DNA of 64,000 nucleotides from Raineya sp964654605 (lineage in GTDB: Bacteria; Bacteroidota; Bacteroidia; Cytophagales; Thermonemataceae), in contig CAZZLW010000042.1 in the NCBI GenBank assembly GCA_964654605.1, positions 1 to 64,000 of the forward strand. The letters are read 5' to 3'. Every line of letters begins with the position of its first letter. Within the stretch, counting starts at the first letter, position 1. The notes beneath the pieces are model-generated. The model was not told where the DNA came from and did no database searches. It was given only the letters and a program-made list of their open reading frames with translations. The position numbers and the translations under genes are program-made. Positions 1 through 9,760 of the stretch are shown piece after piece.

Positions 1-2875
1 TGATAATCAGTTCTTTTTCAGGCTCCACCCAAGCTACTGTACCCGTATAGCCTGAATGTCCGTAAGATTTTTGTGTAGAAAACTGCGAAATATAAGTAAA
101 AACAGCATCTTTGGGCGGTTTATCCCAACCCAAACCTCTACGATTGAGGCTATCGGTTTGTGAAGTAAAAAGTTCAAGGGTTTCGGGAACAAGATAGCGA
201 ACTCCCCCATAATACCCTTTTTGCAGATTCATCTGCAAAAGTTTGGCAAGGTCGTTGGCTGTACCAAAAAGCCCTGCGTGTCCCGCTACGCCCCCAATGA
301 GTGCGGCAGTAGGGTCGTGTACGGTGCCCCAAATAAGTTCTCGGCGGAAATACTTATCGTTTTCAGTGGGAACTATTCGTTCTTTGGGAAAATGTTCCAG
401 TGGCTTATAGCAAAGGGTATTTGCTCCCAAAGGTAAATAGAAATTTCGCCTCAAAAACTTATCCATCGGCTCATTGAGCAATTTATCAACGATTTTTTTC
501 ATTATGAAAAATCCTAAATCGCTGTATTCGTAAGGATAACGTTTGCCTTTCTTTTTGAGCAAATCGGTTTGAATCAGCCACTTCCAAACAATATCCTCAA
601 TATCTTTGCGAGCAAATAAATTGGGGGCAACTTGCACGCAAAAAGTATCATTTTTGGTGTAGCTGAAGTATTTTTCGGAAGGCTCTCGCATTTTACCCAA
701 AGTACGCTTGTAAAAGAGTTCATAAGGTTTCAGCCCCGCCTGATGAAGCAAAATATCGTGAATAATCAAATTTTTTTTATTGCTTTTAGCAAGTTCAGGT
801 AAGTATTCGGAGGCTTTGAGCGAAAGGTCTAATTTGCCTACATCAAAAAGAAACATCAAGGCTTGTGTAGTACCCGCTACCTTGCTAATAGAGGCTAAAT
901 CGTAAATACTTTGCAAAGTAACCTTCTGCGTACCTTCATATTCGTGATAGCCGTAGGCTTTGTGCCATATTACCTTTCCCTTGCGAGCTACAAGCACCTG
1001 ACAGCCCGGGAAAACTCTATTCAAAATGGCACTCTGAATAAGGGTATCCATTTTACGAAGTGTATCGCTACTCATTCCGACACTTTCAGGACTGAAACCA
1101 TATTGCAGGCGAGCTATTTCCGTAGTTTTTTGTCCGTCTCCTTCTCGGATATTCCCCACAGATACAGGCATCTCTCCTTCTGTGCCAAAAGCCCCAAAGA
1201 CCATTTGTGGAACGTATTTGAGCGTAAATTCATTCTCCTCATAAGCCACCAAAGCATTGCGAGGCTTGAAAAATCGCATACTATACGGATTGCCAAATAC
1301 ACAAAGCAATGTATTTTTATGCTTGCGTTGAATTTGCTCTACTGCTCGGATAGTGAGACTATCAATACCATATTTTTTGGTAGCAAGTCTGCTCATTCCA
1401 AAAATACCTACAACTAAAGTTTTGCTACTATCTATTTTTTGCAGTTTTTCAGCAATATTTTGCCAATTTTCTTTGGTAGTTTGCAAACTCAAATGCTCAA
1501 ATTCGGTATAATTGGAAAGCATTTCCTGCCAAATTTGCTCAGTTTTCGGACTTGCATTGATTGCCACCGAAGCAAAGCTATGAAAGTCTAAATGTACAAA
1601 AGGCATCAAACTATCCTGATTACGAGCCAGTGTGATAGATTTCTGGTAGATTTTTTCGGTGAGTTCCTCAAATTCTTTTTCAGGATTAAGTTCTTGGGTT
1701 AAATTTTGCAAGGCAATGGGCTTGTAGCAATGAAGTTCTGCTTGGTACTTGGCTCTCAAAATTTTCTTAACACTTCGCTCAAAATCCTCTTTTTTGATTT
1801 TTTTCTTTTTCAATGCCTTTTTAATGGCTTTCACTGCCAAAGGGATATTGGTTGGAAATAGCAAAACATCATTTCCCGCTTGCAAGGCAAGCACTTCCAA
1901 TTCGCCTGCGGGAAAATAATCGCTTACTCCCTTCATATTGAGGGCATCGGTAAAAATAAGCCCCGAAAATCCCATTTTTTGCGTAAGCAAATTTTTAATT
2001 ACATTTTCAGAAAGCGTTGTAGCATAATTAGGACGCGTTTCGTAGGCAGGTATATTCAAATGAGCAACCATTATACCCTGCACACCCGCCTCAATCAGTT
2101 GGCGAAAAGGATAAAGTTCAAGGCTATCCAAACGCTCTGTGCTGTGTTTGAGTTGAGGCAAAGCATAGTGCGAGTCTTGGTCTGTATCACCGTGCCCAGG
2201 GAAATGTTTGGCTACTGCCATTATACCACTTTTTTGCAAACCTCGCATATAGGCTATGCCTTTGCGAGCCACTTTTTCTTTATTTTCCCCAAAAGAGCGG
2301 AAACCTATCACAGGGTTAGCGGGGTTGTTGTTTATATCAACCACAGGGGCGAAATTTACGTGTATGCCCAAGCGTTTGCACTGCTTACCAATTTGTTCAC
2401 CCATTGCCTCAATAAGGCTATCGTTTTCTGCTCGCAATGCCCCCAAGGTAATCTGATAAGGATACGCCAAAGTGCTATCCAGACGCATAGCCAGCCCCCA
2501 TTCGGCATCAATGGCAATAAGCAGTGGCACTTCACTTTTAGCTTGGTACCGATTGGTCAGTTGGGCTTGCTTGTACGGATTGCCTTGAAAAAATATCAGT
2601 CCGCCGATATGATAGTCTTTGATGAGTTTTTCAATTTCTCGGTAGTGTTTTTCATCTTTATTGGAATACGCCGCCACCATAAAAAGTTGCCCGATTTTTT
2701 CATCAAGGCTCAACCTACGAAAAACACTATCTACCCAACGCTCCTGCTGACTGAAAAAAACAAAATTTGGCTCAATATATTTTTCTGCAAACGAAACTGC
2801 TTTTTTATGCTGTAACAGATGAAACAAAGGAATAAGAGCAGGCAATAAAGCCACTGCTACAAGTTTTTTATACAT
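1..2875 (-). CDS. Glycoside hydrolase family 3 / serine beta-lactamase-like fusion protein (3' end outside window)
   Basis: The reading frame stays open from an ATG at 2875 to the left edge (about 958 codons), so the C-terminus is missing. The N-terminus has a hydrophobic leader (MYKKLVAVALLPALIPLF), suggesting export. A GH3 domain of the NagZ/beta-N-acetylhexosaminidase type follows: KHFPGHGDTDQDSHYALP lies near residues 221-238 and TDALNMKGV, holding the presumed catalytic Asp, near 306. After a linker domain comes a class C beta-lactamase/esterase-like region with an SISK (SxxK) motif near 660 and a late GHSGYTGT segment close to the edge. Such fusions are known in Bacteroidota and are thought to act on peptidoglycan fragments in the periplasm; the substrate here is inferred. 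A TACCTTTG -7-like element lies just upstream on the minus strand. Confidence 0.88.
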   Translation of the reverse strand, partial: MYKKLVAVALLPALIPLFHLLQHKKAVSFAEKYIEPNFVFFSQQERWVDSVFRRLSLDEKIGQLFMVAAYSNKDEKHYREIEKLIKDYHIGGLIFFQGNPYKQAQLTNRYQAKSEVPLLIAIDAEWGLAMRLDSTLAYPYQITLGALRAENDSLIEAMGEQIGKQCKRLGIHVNFAPVVDINNNPANPVIGFRSFGENKEKVARKGIAYMRGLQKSGIMAVAKHFPGHGDTDQDSHYALPQLKHSTERLDSLELYPFRQLIEAGVQGIMVAHLNIPAYETRPNYATTLSENVIKNLLTQKMGFSGLIFTDALNMKGVSDYFPAGELEVLALQAGNDVLLFPTNIPLAVKAIKKALKKKKIKKEDFERSVKKILRAKYQAELHCYKPIALQNLTQELNPEKEFEELTEKIYQKSITLARNQDSLMPFVHLDFHSFASVAINASPKTEQIWQEMLSNYTEFEHLSLQTTKENWQNIAEKLQKIDSSKTLVVGIFGMSRLATKKYGIDSLTIRAVEQIQRKHKNTLLCVFGNPYSMRFFKPRNALVAYEENEFTLKYVPQMVFGAFGTEGEMPVSVGNIREGDGQKTTEIARLQYGFSPESVGMSSDTLRKMDTLIQSAILNRVFPGCQVLVARKGKVIWHKAYGYHEYEGTQKVTLQSIYDLASISKVAGTTQALMFLFDVGKLDLSLKASEYLPELAKSNKKNLIIHDILLHQAGLKPYELFYKRTLGKMREPSEKYFSYTKNDTFCVQVAPNLFARKDIEDIVWKWLIQTDLLKKKGKRYPYEYSDLGFFIMKKIVDKLLNEPMDKFLRRNFYLPLGANTLCYKPLEHFPKERIVPTENDKYFRRELIWGTVHDPTAALIGGVAGHAGLFGTANDLAKLLQMNLQKGYYGGVRYLVPETLELFTSQTDSLNRRGLGWDKPPKDAVFTYISQFSTQKSYGHSGYTGTVAWVEPEKELII

Positions 2876-3021
2876 AGTGCAGGTTATTTTCCTTCCAAAG
2901 GTAAGGCAAATTTTGTTCCAAAAGAAAGTTTTTGAAAAGGATTTAATGAGGAATGTAATACAAAACGGCAATACCCTATAATGATACTGCCGCTTACAAT
3001 TTTTCTAAAACACTTGCAAAA

Positions 3022-4086
3022 TTACAAAATCATCAGCCAATTATGTGTATCTTCAATTTCACCATTGCGAAGTTGGGTGAGATAGTCGTAAATTTTATTG
3101 CCCAAAGTACGTTTTTCAAGTGGTGGAAGTTCAAAATCTCTGCCCTCGTAGTGCATAATTTTTACGTGAGCAACCACTGCCGCCGTACCCAAACCAAAGG
3201 CTTCGTCTAATGTGCCGTTTTGCAATGCCTCCACAATTTCTTTCACGCTCACCTTACGTTCTTCTACTTCATAGCCCCACTCACGAGCCAGTGTAAGAAC
3301 GCTATCGCGTGTAACTCCTTTCAGAATAGTATCTCCAAGTTCAGGTGTAATTACTTTATTTCCTATTCGGAACATAATATTCATTGTCCCTACTTCCTCA
3401 ATATATTCGTGGGTAAGGCTATTAGTCCATAAAGCCTGATGATAGCCCATTTTTTGCACTTTTACAGCTCCATACAAAGAAGCGGCGTAATTCCCTGCGG
3501 TTTTGGCACAGCCTATGCCTCCTTGAGCTACCCGAGAATAATGGGTTTCTATTTTCAGGCGAACAGGCTCGGAATAGTAATTGCCCACAGGACAAGTAAA
3601 AATGATAAATTTGTACTCTTGCGAAGGTCTTACCCCCAAAAACTCCTCGGAAGCAAACATAAAAGGACGAATGTACAAACTTGCTCCTTTTTGCTTAGGT
3701 ATCCATTTTTTATCAATTTCCAAGAGTTGTTTTATTCCCCCTATGAATAAATCTTCGGGCACAGCAGGCATACACATTCTTTCAGCAGAAGCCAGCATAC
3801 GCTTATGGTTTTCCCAAGGTCTGAAAACAGAAATACGCCCATCTTTCATATATTGAGCTTTCAGCCCCTCGAAAATGCTTTGTCCGTAATGCAATACAGA
3901 CATTGCAGGACTCATATACAAATTCCCATAGGGCATCACTTTGGCACTTACCCACTCACCATTTTTGTATTCGGCTACAAGCATATGGTCTGCAAAAACT
4001 CTCCCGAAGCCAAGATTATCAAAATCTACGCCATCTATACGAGATTTTGAAGTAAGTTCAATTTCCAAAGGCAATGTTTCAATCAT
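3022..4086 (-). CDS. ilvE: Branched-chain amino acid aminotransferase
   Basis: Class IV PLP aminotransferase of about 354 residues that interconverts Leu/Ile/Val and their 2-oxo acids in the cytoplasm. The segment CAKTAGNYAASL contains the Lys expected to bind PLP, and LHYGQSIFEGLKAQ is the typical N-terminal family signature. The frame is open from 4125, but the ATG at 4086 (MIETLPLEIEL) is preferred because it falls about 20 nt after the stop of the upstream adenosyltransferase instead of overlapping it. The two genes are probably co-transcribed. No other ilv or leu genes are in the window. Confidence 0.95.
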   Translation of the reverse strand: MIETLPLEIELTSKSRIDGVDFDNLGFGRVFADHMLVAEYKNGEWVSAKVMPYGNLYMSPAMSVLHYGQSIFEGLKAQYMKDGRISVFRPWENHKRMLASAERMCMPAVPEDLFIGGIKQLLEIDKKWIPKQKGASLYIRPFMFASEEFLGVRPSQEYKFIIFTCPVGNYYSEPVRLKIETHYSRVAQGGIGCAKTAGNYAASLYGAVKVQKMGYHQALWTNSLTHEYIEEVGTMNIMFRIGNKVITPELGDTILKGVTRDSVLTLAREWGYEVEERKVSVKEIVEALQNGTLDEAFGLGTAAVVAHVKIMHYEGRDFELPPLEKRTLGNKIYDYLTQLRNGEIEDTHNWLMIL

Positions 4087-4106
4087 AAATTCGTTGTTTA
4101 GATGTT

Positions 4107-4661
4107 TTAGATGCGTGGTTTCCAAGGTATTTCGTCAATGCCGAGTTCTTGGTGCATTTTTCGGCAAAGAACAAACAAATAATCCGAAAGTCGGTTGAGA
4201 TAGCGAACTATTAGCTCGCCTGCTACAATTTCCTCCTCGTGAGAAAGTTTCAGCACCAATCTTTCGGCACGGCGACAAACGGTGCGAGCAATATGCCCAA
4301 ATGAAATAGAAGGATGCCCACCGGGTAAAATAAAAAACCGCATTGCAGGCAATTCTTCGTCCATTTTATCAATTTCTTTTTCTAAAAACTCTACATCAGT
4401 TTCCAGTAAATCTGGCACTTTCTTTTTTTGATTTTCGGGTTCAGAAGCCAGTAGTGAGCCTATCGTAAAAAGTCTGTCCTGAATTTCTTTCAAAACATCT
4501 TTTCGCTTTTCATTCACTTCTTGGTCGCGAACCAGCCCTATGTAAGAATTGAGTTCATCTACGGTTCCATAGCTTTCTATACGTAAATGAAATTTCGCTA
4601 CTCTTTTGCCACTTACAAGGGAAGTTTGCCCCTTATCGCCTGTTTTAGTATAAATTTTCAC
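4107..4661 (-). CDS. pduO: Cob(I)yrinic acid a,c-diamide adenosyltransferase, PduO type
   Basis: 184 residues, full length for the PduO-type ATP:cob(I)alamin adenosyltransferase, which makes adenosylcobalamin. Seen in the sequence: the N-terminal ATP-binding segment IYTKTGDKGQTSLVSG, the VDELNSYIGLVR helix, and RTVCRRAERLV with FVLCRKM near the C-terminus. It lies directly upstream of ilvE on the same strand. There is no other cobalamin gene nearby, so a salvage role serving AdoCbl-dependent enzymes elsewhere is inferred. The 248 nt upstream (4662-4909) are A/T-rich and hold no gene I can support. Confidence 0.93.
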   Translation of the reverse strand: MKIYTKTGDKGQTSLVSGKRVAKFHLRIESYGTVDELNSYIGLVRDQEVNEKRKDVLKEIQDRLFTIGSLLASEPENQKKKVPDLLETDVEFLEKEIDKMDEELPAMRFFILPGGHPSISFGHIARTVCRRAERLVLKLSHEEEIVAGELIVRYLNRLSDYLFVLCRKMHQELGIDEIPWKPRI

Positions 4662-4909
4662 AGAAAACTCTTGTATTTTTTTGCTAACGCAAAGAAAAGC
4701 ATTTTTATTGTAAAACCCAAATGCCCTTGCAAAGTTTGAGGCAAATCAGAGAAGAAACTTGTAGGCAAATTTCTTGTATAAAACTTGTTATTTTTGATTT
4801 TTTAGCTTACTTTGATGAAATTTTGCAACCCTAAAAAGATTTGGGTTGGAAGTTTGATTTACTTCAAGTGCTGTTTTGAGTTTTACAAAAACACCTAAAT
4901 TTTTTGCCT

Positions 4910-5470
4910 ATGATTGCTGATATTTTACCTGTACGATACTCCCAAACCGAGTTGGTAGAGCTGATGATTCCTGCTTATGCCAATTTTGGCGGAAAAATTC
5001 ACGGCGGAATTTTACTTTCCATAATGGATAAAGTCGCTTATGCCTGTGCCTCCAAACACGCAGGGGCGTATTGCGTAACCGTAACGGTAGATAATGTAGA
5101 ATTTTTAAGCCCTGTGGAAGTAGGTGATTTGGTACGCTTCGCCGCATCAGTCAATTATGTAGGAAAAACTTCTTTGGTTGTAGGCATCAAAGTAACTGCT
5201 GAAAACATCAAAACAGGTGAGCAAAGACACACCAATACAAGTTATTTCACAATGGTTGCTAAAGACGAAACGGGCAAACCTACCCTTGTGCCTCGTTTGC
5301 TATTAGAAACCGAAGACGAAATAAGACGTTTTTTGGAAGCAATGAAACGCAAAGAGCTAAAAAAAGAGTATATGCAAATTTTTCACGATGCCAAAACAGA
5401 TTTGAATATCGCCAGCGAAATTCAAAAACTTTCACAAGAACGGTGCGTGATTGCTCTCAGAAATTTGTAG
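4910..5470 (+). CDS. Acyl-CoA thioesterase, hotdog fold (YciA-like)
   Basis: About 186 residues from the ATG at 4910; an in-frame TTG two codons earlier is less likely. A single hotdog domain is visible: NFGGKIHGGILLSIMDKVAYACA carries the family pattern with the catalytic Asp region, followed by VDNVEFLSPVEVGDLV and a SYFTMVA strand. The C-terminal tail (from about residue 130) is charged and helical and is conserved in relatives of this type. Expected to hydrolyse acyl-CoA thioesters in the cytoplasm; chain-length preference cannot be read from sequence. It converges on lpdA across a strong hairpin. Confidence 0.85.
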   Translation: MIADILPVRYSQTELVELMIPAYANFGGKIHGGILLSIMDKVAYACASKHAGAYCVTVTVDNVEFLSPVEVGDLVRFAASVNYVGKTSLVVGIKVTAENIKTGEQRHTNTSYFTMVAKDETGKPTLVPRLLLETEDEIRRFLEAMKRKELKKEYMQIFHDAKTDLNIASEIQKLSQERCVIALRNL

Positions 5471-5476
5471 GCTTTG

Positions 5477-5509
5477 AATGATGTTGCCGCTTTTGGCGGC
5501 AACATCATT
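5477..5509. terminator. Bidirectional hairpin terminator
   Basis: A perfect 14-bp inverted repeat (AATGATGTTGCCGC and its complement) around a TTTTG loop lies between the converging thioesterase and lpdA genes. U-tracts are weak on both sides, so termination is inferred from the stem and its position. Confidence 0.7.
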
Positions 5510-5517
5510 ACTAAAAA

Positions 5518-6924
5518 TTAAATATGCAAAGGTCTATTTTCAGAGGCGGCAAGACAAGCCTCTTTTACAGCTTCCATATAAGTAGGGTGAGCGTGGCTTT
5601 GGCGAGCAATATCTTCGGCAGAAGCCCTAAATTCCATTGCTGTTACACCAACGGCAATCATATCGGCGGCTCTTGCTCCAATAATATGCATACCTAAAAT
5701 TTCATCAGTATCTTTGTGAGCAAGCACTTTTACAAGTCCGTCTATATCCATACTTGCTCTTGCCCTGCCCAACGCCCTATAAGGAAATTGCCCCACTTTG
5801 TAAGGAATACCTTTTTGCTTGAGTTCCTCCTCGGTATAACCCACTCCTGCCACTTCGGGCCAAGTATAAACCACATTTGGAATAAGCAAATAGTTGATAT
5901 GCGGCTTTTGTCCTGCAATAGTTTCAGCAACAAAAATGCCCTCTTCTTCGGCTTTGTGGGCAAGCATAGCACCACGTACTACATCGCCTATGGCGTAGAT
6001 GCCTTTCACTTTGGTTTCTAAATGTTCATCAACTTCTATTCTGCCTCTTTCATCAGTTTTCAGACCTGCATTTTCCAGAGCCAGTCCTTCGGTATAAGGC
6101 TTTCTACCAATAGAAATGAGGCAGTATTCGGCTCTAAACTCTTGACTTTCACCTTTGGCATTATCGGCTTTTACAATTACTTCTTTGCCCGTGTTTTCTA
6201 CCGAAGTAACTTTGTGGTTGAAGTGGAAATCAATACCTAATTTCTTGGTAGCTTTGAATAGTTCCTTGCCCATCGTGCCGTCCATTGTAGGAATCATTGA
6301 GCTGGCATATTCTATCATTGTAACTTTCGTGCCAAGACGAGCATATACCGAACCCAACTCCGCACCAATTACCCCCGCACCAATTACAATCATTGATTTA
6401 GGGAGTTTTTCCAAACTTAGTGCCTCCGTAGAGGTAATGATGCGTTTTTTATCAATTTGCACGCCGGGTAAAGTGGCAGGCTTGGAGCCTGTGGCAATAA
6501 TGATGTTTTTAGCAGTAATTTGCTCAGTAGAGCCATCTGCTTTTGTAATTTTGAGTGTATTTTTATCTACAAAAGAGCCGATTCCATTAAAAACACTGAT
6601 TTTATTTTTATTCATTAAAAACTGAACACCATCGCAAGTCATTTTTACAACTTCGGCTTTGCGTTTTATCATTTGTTCAAAATCAACTTTTACCTCTTTT
6701 ACTTTGATGCCGTGTTCGGCGAAGGTGTGCAAGGCATTGTAATAATGCTCCGAAGAGTCTAATAAGGCTTTAGAAGGAATACAACCCACATTCAGGCAAG
6801 TTCCTCCAAGCGTATTGTATTTTTCAATAATGGCGGTTTTGAAACCCAATTGAGCAGAACGAATAGCGGCAACATATCCGCCCGGACCCGAACCAATAAC
6901 GGCTACATCAAATTGAAACTGCAT
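5518..6924 (-). CDS. lpdA: Dihydrolipoyl dehydrogenase
   Basis: 468 residues, the usual length for the E3 component of 2-oxo acid dehydrogenase complexes, which reoxidises dihydrolipoamide with NAD+. Visible: the FAD Rossmann motif GSGPGGY (11-17), the redox disulphide GGTCLNVGCIPSK (Cys43/Cys48), the NAD-binding GAGVIGAELGSVYARLG, the second FAD motif GIYAIGDV, and the C-terminal HAHPT with the active-site His-Glu pair. It stands alone; E1/E2 genes are not adjacent, as is common for an E3 shared between complexes. Confidence 0.97.
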   Translation of the reverse strand: MQFQFDVAVIGSGPGGYVAAIRSAQLGFKTAIIEKYNTLGGTCLNVGCIPSKALLDSSEHYYNALHTFAEHGIKVKEVKVDFEQMIKRKAEVVKMTCDGVQFLMNKNKISVFNGIGSFVDKNTLKITKADGSTEQITAKNIIIATGSKPATLPGVQIDKKRIITSTEALSLEKLPKSMIVIGAGVIGAELGSVYARLGTKVTMIEYASSMIPTMDGTMGKELFKATKKLGIDFHFNHKVTSVENTGKEVIVKADNAKGESQEFRAEYCLISIGRKPYTEGLALENAGLKTDERGRIEVDEHLETKVKGIYAIGDVVRGAMLAHKAEEEGIFVAETIAGQKPHINYLLIPNVVYTWPEVAGVGYTEEELKQKGIPYKVGQFPYRALGRARASMDIDGLVKVLAHKDTDEILGMHIIGARAADMIAVGVTAMEFRASAEDIARQSHAHPTYMEAVKEACLAASENRPLHI

Positions 6925-7065
6925 TTTCAGTAAGGTTTATGGTTGAAAAAAAAATTTGGTGTGAAAATAACTAACTCGGAGAATATTTCCAAAAAATTGC
7001 GAGGAGGTTCATTGAAAAAAGACAGAAAAAAGTGTTTTTTGCAGAAATGATGAGAAAGTTCTTTG

Positions 7066-7137
7066 TAGCCCCGGCGGGAATCGAACCCACATCAAAAGTT
7101 TAGGAAACTTCTATTCTATCCATTGAACTACGGGGCC
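7066..7137 (-). tRNA. tRNA-Arg, anticodon CCT
   Basis: The minus strand folds into a complete cloverleaf of 72 nt: acceptor GGCCCCG/CGGGGCT with discriminator A, D-stem GTTC/GAAT, anticodon stem GAAGT/ACTTT, anticodon loop TTCCTAA (CCT, reading AGG), a four-base variable region, and T-arm GTGGG-TTCGATT-CCCGC. No CCA is encoded. The flanks (6925-7065 and 7138-7315) contain no other gene I can support. Confidence 0.96.
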
Positions 7138-7315
7138 TTTGTGTATAAGTAAAGCAAATTGGGCTTTTTAATTTTTTAATCTTGGCAAAAAATCACCGCA
7201 AAAATATCTTTTTCGCTTCAATCCTACAAATCTGCAATCAAGTTTTTTGAAATTTCCTGCAAGAGTATTCTGAAAAACGCTAACTTTGCAGTCCTAAAAA
7301 ATAAGCTATACGAGA

Positions 7316-8866
7316 ATGAAACCTGTGAGAGTTCGTTTTGCTCCCAGTCCTACGGGAGGTTTGCATATTGGCGGGGTTCGCACCGCTCTTTACAACTATT
7401 TACTTGCCAAACAAACAGGCGGAACTTTTATCATACGCATTGAAGACACCGACCAAACTCGCTATGTAGAAGGTGCAGAAGAGTATATCATTGAGGCTCT
7501 GCGTTGGGTAGGCATAGAAGCCGATGAAAGTCCTGAAAAAGGTGGCAAACACGCTCCTTACCGCCAGTCGGAAAGAAAACCTATTTATCAGGAATATGTA
7601 AAAAAACTTATTGAAAACGGCAGTGCCTACTATGCTTTTGATACCGAAGAAGAGCTGGAAGCTATGCGTCAGCGATTGGAGGCGGCAAAGGCAAAAAGTG
7701 CCTCCTACAATATGGTTTCGCGTATGCAGATGAAAAATTCGCTCACTTTGCCTGCCGATGAAGTAGAAAAACGCTTGCAAAGTGGTGAGCCGTATGTGAT
7801 ACGTCTTAAAGTACCTGCCAAACAAACCATTCGCTTCAAAGACCTAATACGAGGCTGGGTTGCCGTAGAAAGTGCTACGTTAGACGATAAAGTTTTGCTC
7901 AAATCTGATGGTATGCCTACCTACCACCTTGCCAATGTAGTTGATGACCACCTAATGGAAATCACTCACGTAATTCGTGGCGAAGAGTGGCTACCTTCTG
8001 CTCCTTTCCACGTGCTACTGTATCAGATGTTTGGCTGGGAACACCCCGAATTTGCTCATTTACCGCTTATTCTCAAACCTGACCTCAAAGACAGCAAAGG
8101 AAAAATTATCCAGGAAAATCACGGCAAACTTTCCAAACGCGATGCCGAAGCTATGGGCTTTCCTATTTTTCCGCTTACTTGGCAAGGTTCTATCGGCTAT
8201 CGTGAAGCAGGGTATCTGCCCGAAGCGATTATCAACTTCTTGGCTCTTTTGGGCTGGAATCCGGGCACCAATCAAGAGATTTTTTCAATGCAGGAGCTTA
8301 TACAGCTATTTTCTGTGGAACGTATCGGCAAATCGGGCTCAAAATTTGAAATTGAAAAAGCCAAATGGTTCAATCAGCAGTATTTGCGAATGAAATCGGG
8401 CAAAGAGTTGCTTCCATACCTAACAGAAGGTTTGCAAAAAGCTGGTATTCATTCTGCTAAATACAATGAAGAGCAACTCATCGCTATTTGCGAAGTAATG
8501 AAAGAGCGTGCCACTTTCCCTGATGATATTTGGCGTGAAGCTCGTTATTTCTTTGAAAGACCTGCTACTTATGACGAGAACGTTATCAAACAAAAATGGA
8601 ATGAGCAGACTTCCGAAGTAATTGCTTCGCTCAAAGAACAATTTGCCCAAGAAAGTGATTTTACAGGTGAAAAAGCAAAAGAAGCCTTACACCAAGAAGC
8701 TGAAAAAAGAGGCTTGAAAATGGGACAAGTAATGCCTGTTTTGCGTGTGGCTCTTACAGGCGTTGGTGCAGGACCCGATTTAGCCGCTATTATGCAGATT
8801 TTAGGCAAAAATGAAGTGGTAGAGCGTTTGGAAAATGCTTTGAAAGCTATTGCCATTCCGCAATAA
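7316..8866 (+). CDS. gltX: Glutamyl-tRNA synthetase
   Basis: 516 residues. Class I synthetase charging tRNA-Glu. The HIGH-equivalent HIGG is at about residues 17-20 in FAPSPTGGLHIGGVRTALYN, RIEDTDQTRY follows, and the KMSKS-equivalent is KLSKRDAE near residue 265. The C-terminal anticodon-binding region ends in a typical PDLAAIMQILGKNEVVERLE segment. An upstream TAACTTTG around 7282 resembles a -7 box, but I see no matching -33 element at normal spacing. Confidence 0.97.
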   Translation: MKPVRVRFAPSPTGGLHIGGVRTALYNYLLAKQTGGTFIIRIEDTDQTRYVEGAEEYIIEALRWVGIEADESPEKGGKHAPYRQSERKPIYQEYVKKLIENGSAYYAFDTEEELEAMRQRLEAAKAKSASYNMVSRMQMKNSLTLPADEVEKRLQSGEPYVIRLKVPAKQTIRFKDLIRGWVAVESATLDDKVLLKSDGMPTYHLANVVDDHLMEITHVIRGEEWLPSAPFHVLLYQMFGWEHPEFAHLPLILKPDLKDSKGKIIQENHGKLSKRDAEAMGFPIFPLTWQGSIGYREAGYLPEAIINFLALLGWNPGTNQEIFSMQELIQLFSVERIGKSGSKFEIEKAKWFNQQYLRMKSGKELLPYLTEGLQKAGIHSAKYNEEQLIAICEVMKERATFPDDIWREARYFFERPATYDENVIKQKWNEQTSEVIASLKEQFAQESDFTGEKAKEALHQEAEKRGLKMGQVMPVLRVALTGVGAGPDLAAIMQILGKNEVVERLENALKAIAIPQ

Positions 8867-8884
8867 ATGTAATTCGTACTTCTG

Positions 8885-8918
8885 GCAAGGATTTTTCTTC
8901 ACAAGGCAAAATCCTTGC
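8885..8918. other. Hairpin between gltX and hisA
   Basis: Perfect 11-bp inverted repeat (GCAAGGATTTT / AAAATCCTTGC) with a 12-nt loop, 18 nt after the gltX stop. There is no T-run after it, so it is not a classical intrinsic terminator; it may protect the gltX 3' end or attenuate transcription into hisA (inference). Confidence 0.55.
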
Positions 8919-8963
8919 TTGTACAAATCCTTTCTATGAACTCCCCAAAGCCCCTTGAAAAAA

Positions 8964-9680
8964 ATGCGAATAATTCCTGCGATAGATATTATTGAGGGCA
9001 AGTGTGTTCGCCTTACGCAAGGCGATTATGCCCAAAAGAAAATTTACAACGAAAACCCGCTGGAAGTAGCCCAACAATTTGAAGCGGCAGGCTTTCGCTA
9101 CTTACATTTGGTAGATTTAGACGGAGCAAAAGCTAAAAAAGTCATCAATCTGAAAGTTTTGGAGCAAATTGCCCGCCAAACCTCATTGCAAATAGATTTT
9201 GGCGGAGGTGTGCAATCTGATGAAGATTTAGAAAAAGTTTTCAACGCAGGAGCAAAGCAAATTACTGCGGGCAGTATCGCTATACGAAACCCCGATTTAG
9301 TGCAAAAATGGATAGATACGTATGGAGCAGAGCGTATTATCCTGGGGGCAGATGTTCGCGGCGAGCAAATTGCTGTAAGTGGCTGGCAAGAAGTTGCTAG
9401 CCAAAGTCTTTGGGAGTTTTTGGATTTTTATGAAAAAAAAGGCATACAATACGTTATTTGCACTGATGTAAGTAAAGACGGGCTCTTGCAAGGAACAGCA
9501 ACCCATTTATATCAGAAAATTTTACAAAAATTCCCTACCCTCAAGCTCATTGCAAGTGGTGGAGTGGCTTCTTTGCAAGATATTGAGGCTTTACAAAATA
9601 TCGGTGTAAAGGGGGTAATTATCGGTAAAGCCATTTACGAGGGCAAAATTTCCTTGCAAGCATTAAAGCCCTTTTGTTGA
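8964..9680 (+). CDS. hisA: Phosphoribosylformimino-5-aminoimidazole carboxamide ribotide isomerase
   Basis: About 238 residues from the ATG at 8964; an in-frame TTG at 8955 is less likely. (Beta-alpha)8 barrel with RIIPAIDIIEGKCVRL at the N-terminus (Asp of PAID is the catalytic acid), GGGVQ phosphate loop, ICTDVSKDGLLQG with the second catalytic Asp, and ASGGV and IIGKAIYEG near the end. It catalyses the Amadori-type isomerisation in histidine synthesis. It stands outside any his operon; hisH is about 17 kb away on the other strand, so the pathway genes are dispersed. Confidence 0.96.
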   Translation: MRIIPAIDIIEGKCVRLTQGDYAQKKIYNENPLEVAQQFEAAGFRYLHLVDLDGAKAKKVINLKVLEQIARQTSLQIDFGGGVQSDEDLEKVFNAGAKQITAGSIAIRNPDLVQKWIDTYGAERIILGADVRGEQIAVSGWQEVASQSLWEFLDFYEKKGIQYVICTDVSKDGLLQGTATHLYQKILQKFPTLKLIASGGVASLQDIEALQNIGVKGVIIGKAIYEGKISLQALKPFC

Positions 9681-9760
9681 TTCTTATTTTTGAAAACAGA
9701 TTTTTACGCAAAAAATATTGCACTTTTCAGAAAAACCTTTTAGTTTTCGCAAAAAAAGCT

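Noticed and set aside
1880..2815. Long plus-strand open frame (311 codons) and others at 911-1417 and 2256-2456
   Set aside because: They are antisense to the GH3/beta-lactamase gene, which has clear family motifs on the minus strand; the plus-strand translations have no recognisable features.
7066..7137. tRNA-Arg as an integration site of a mobile island
   Set aside because: No partial tRNA duplicate, integrase or phage gene was seen nearby; the flanking genes lpdA and gltX are ordinary.
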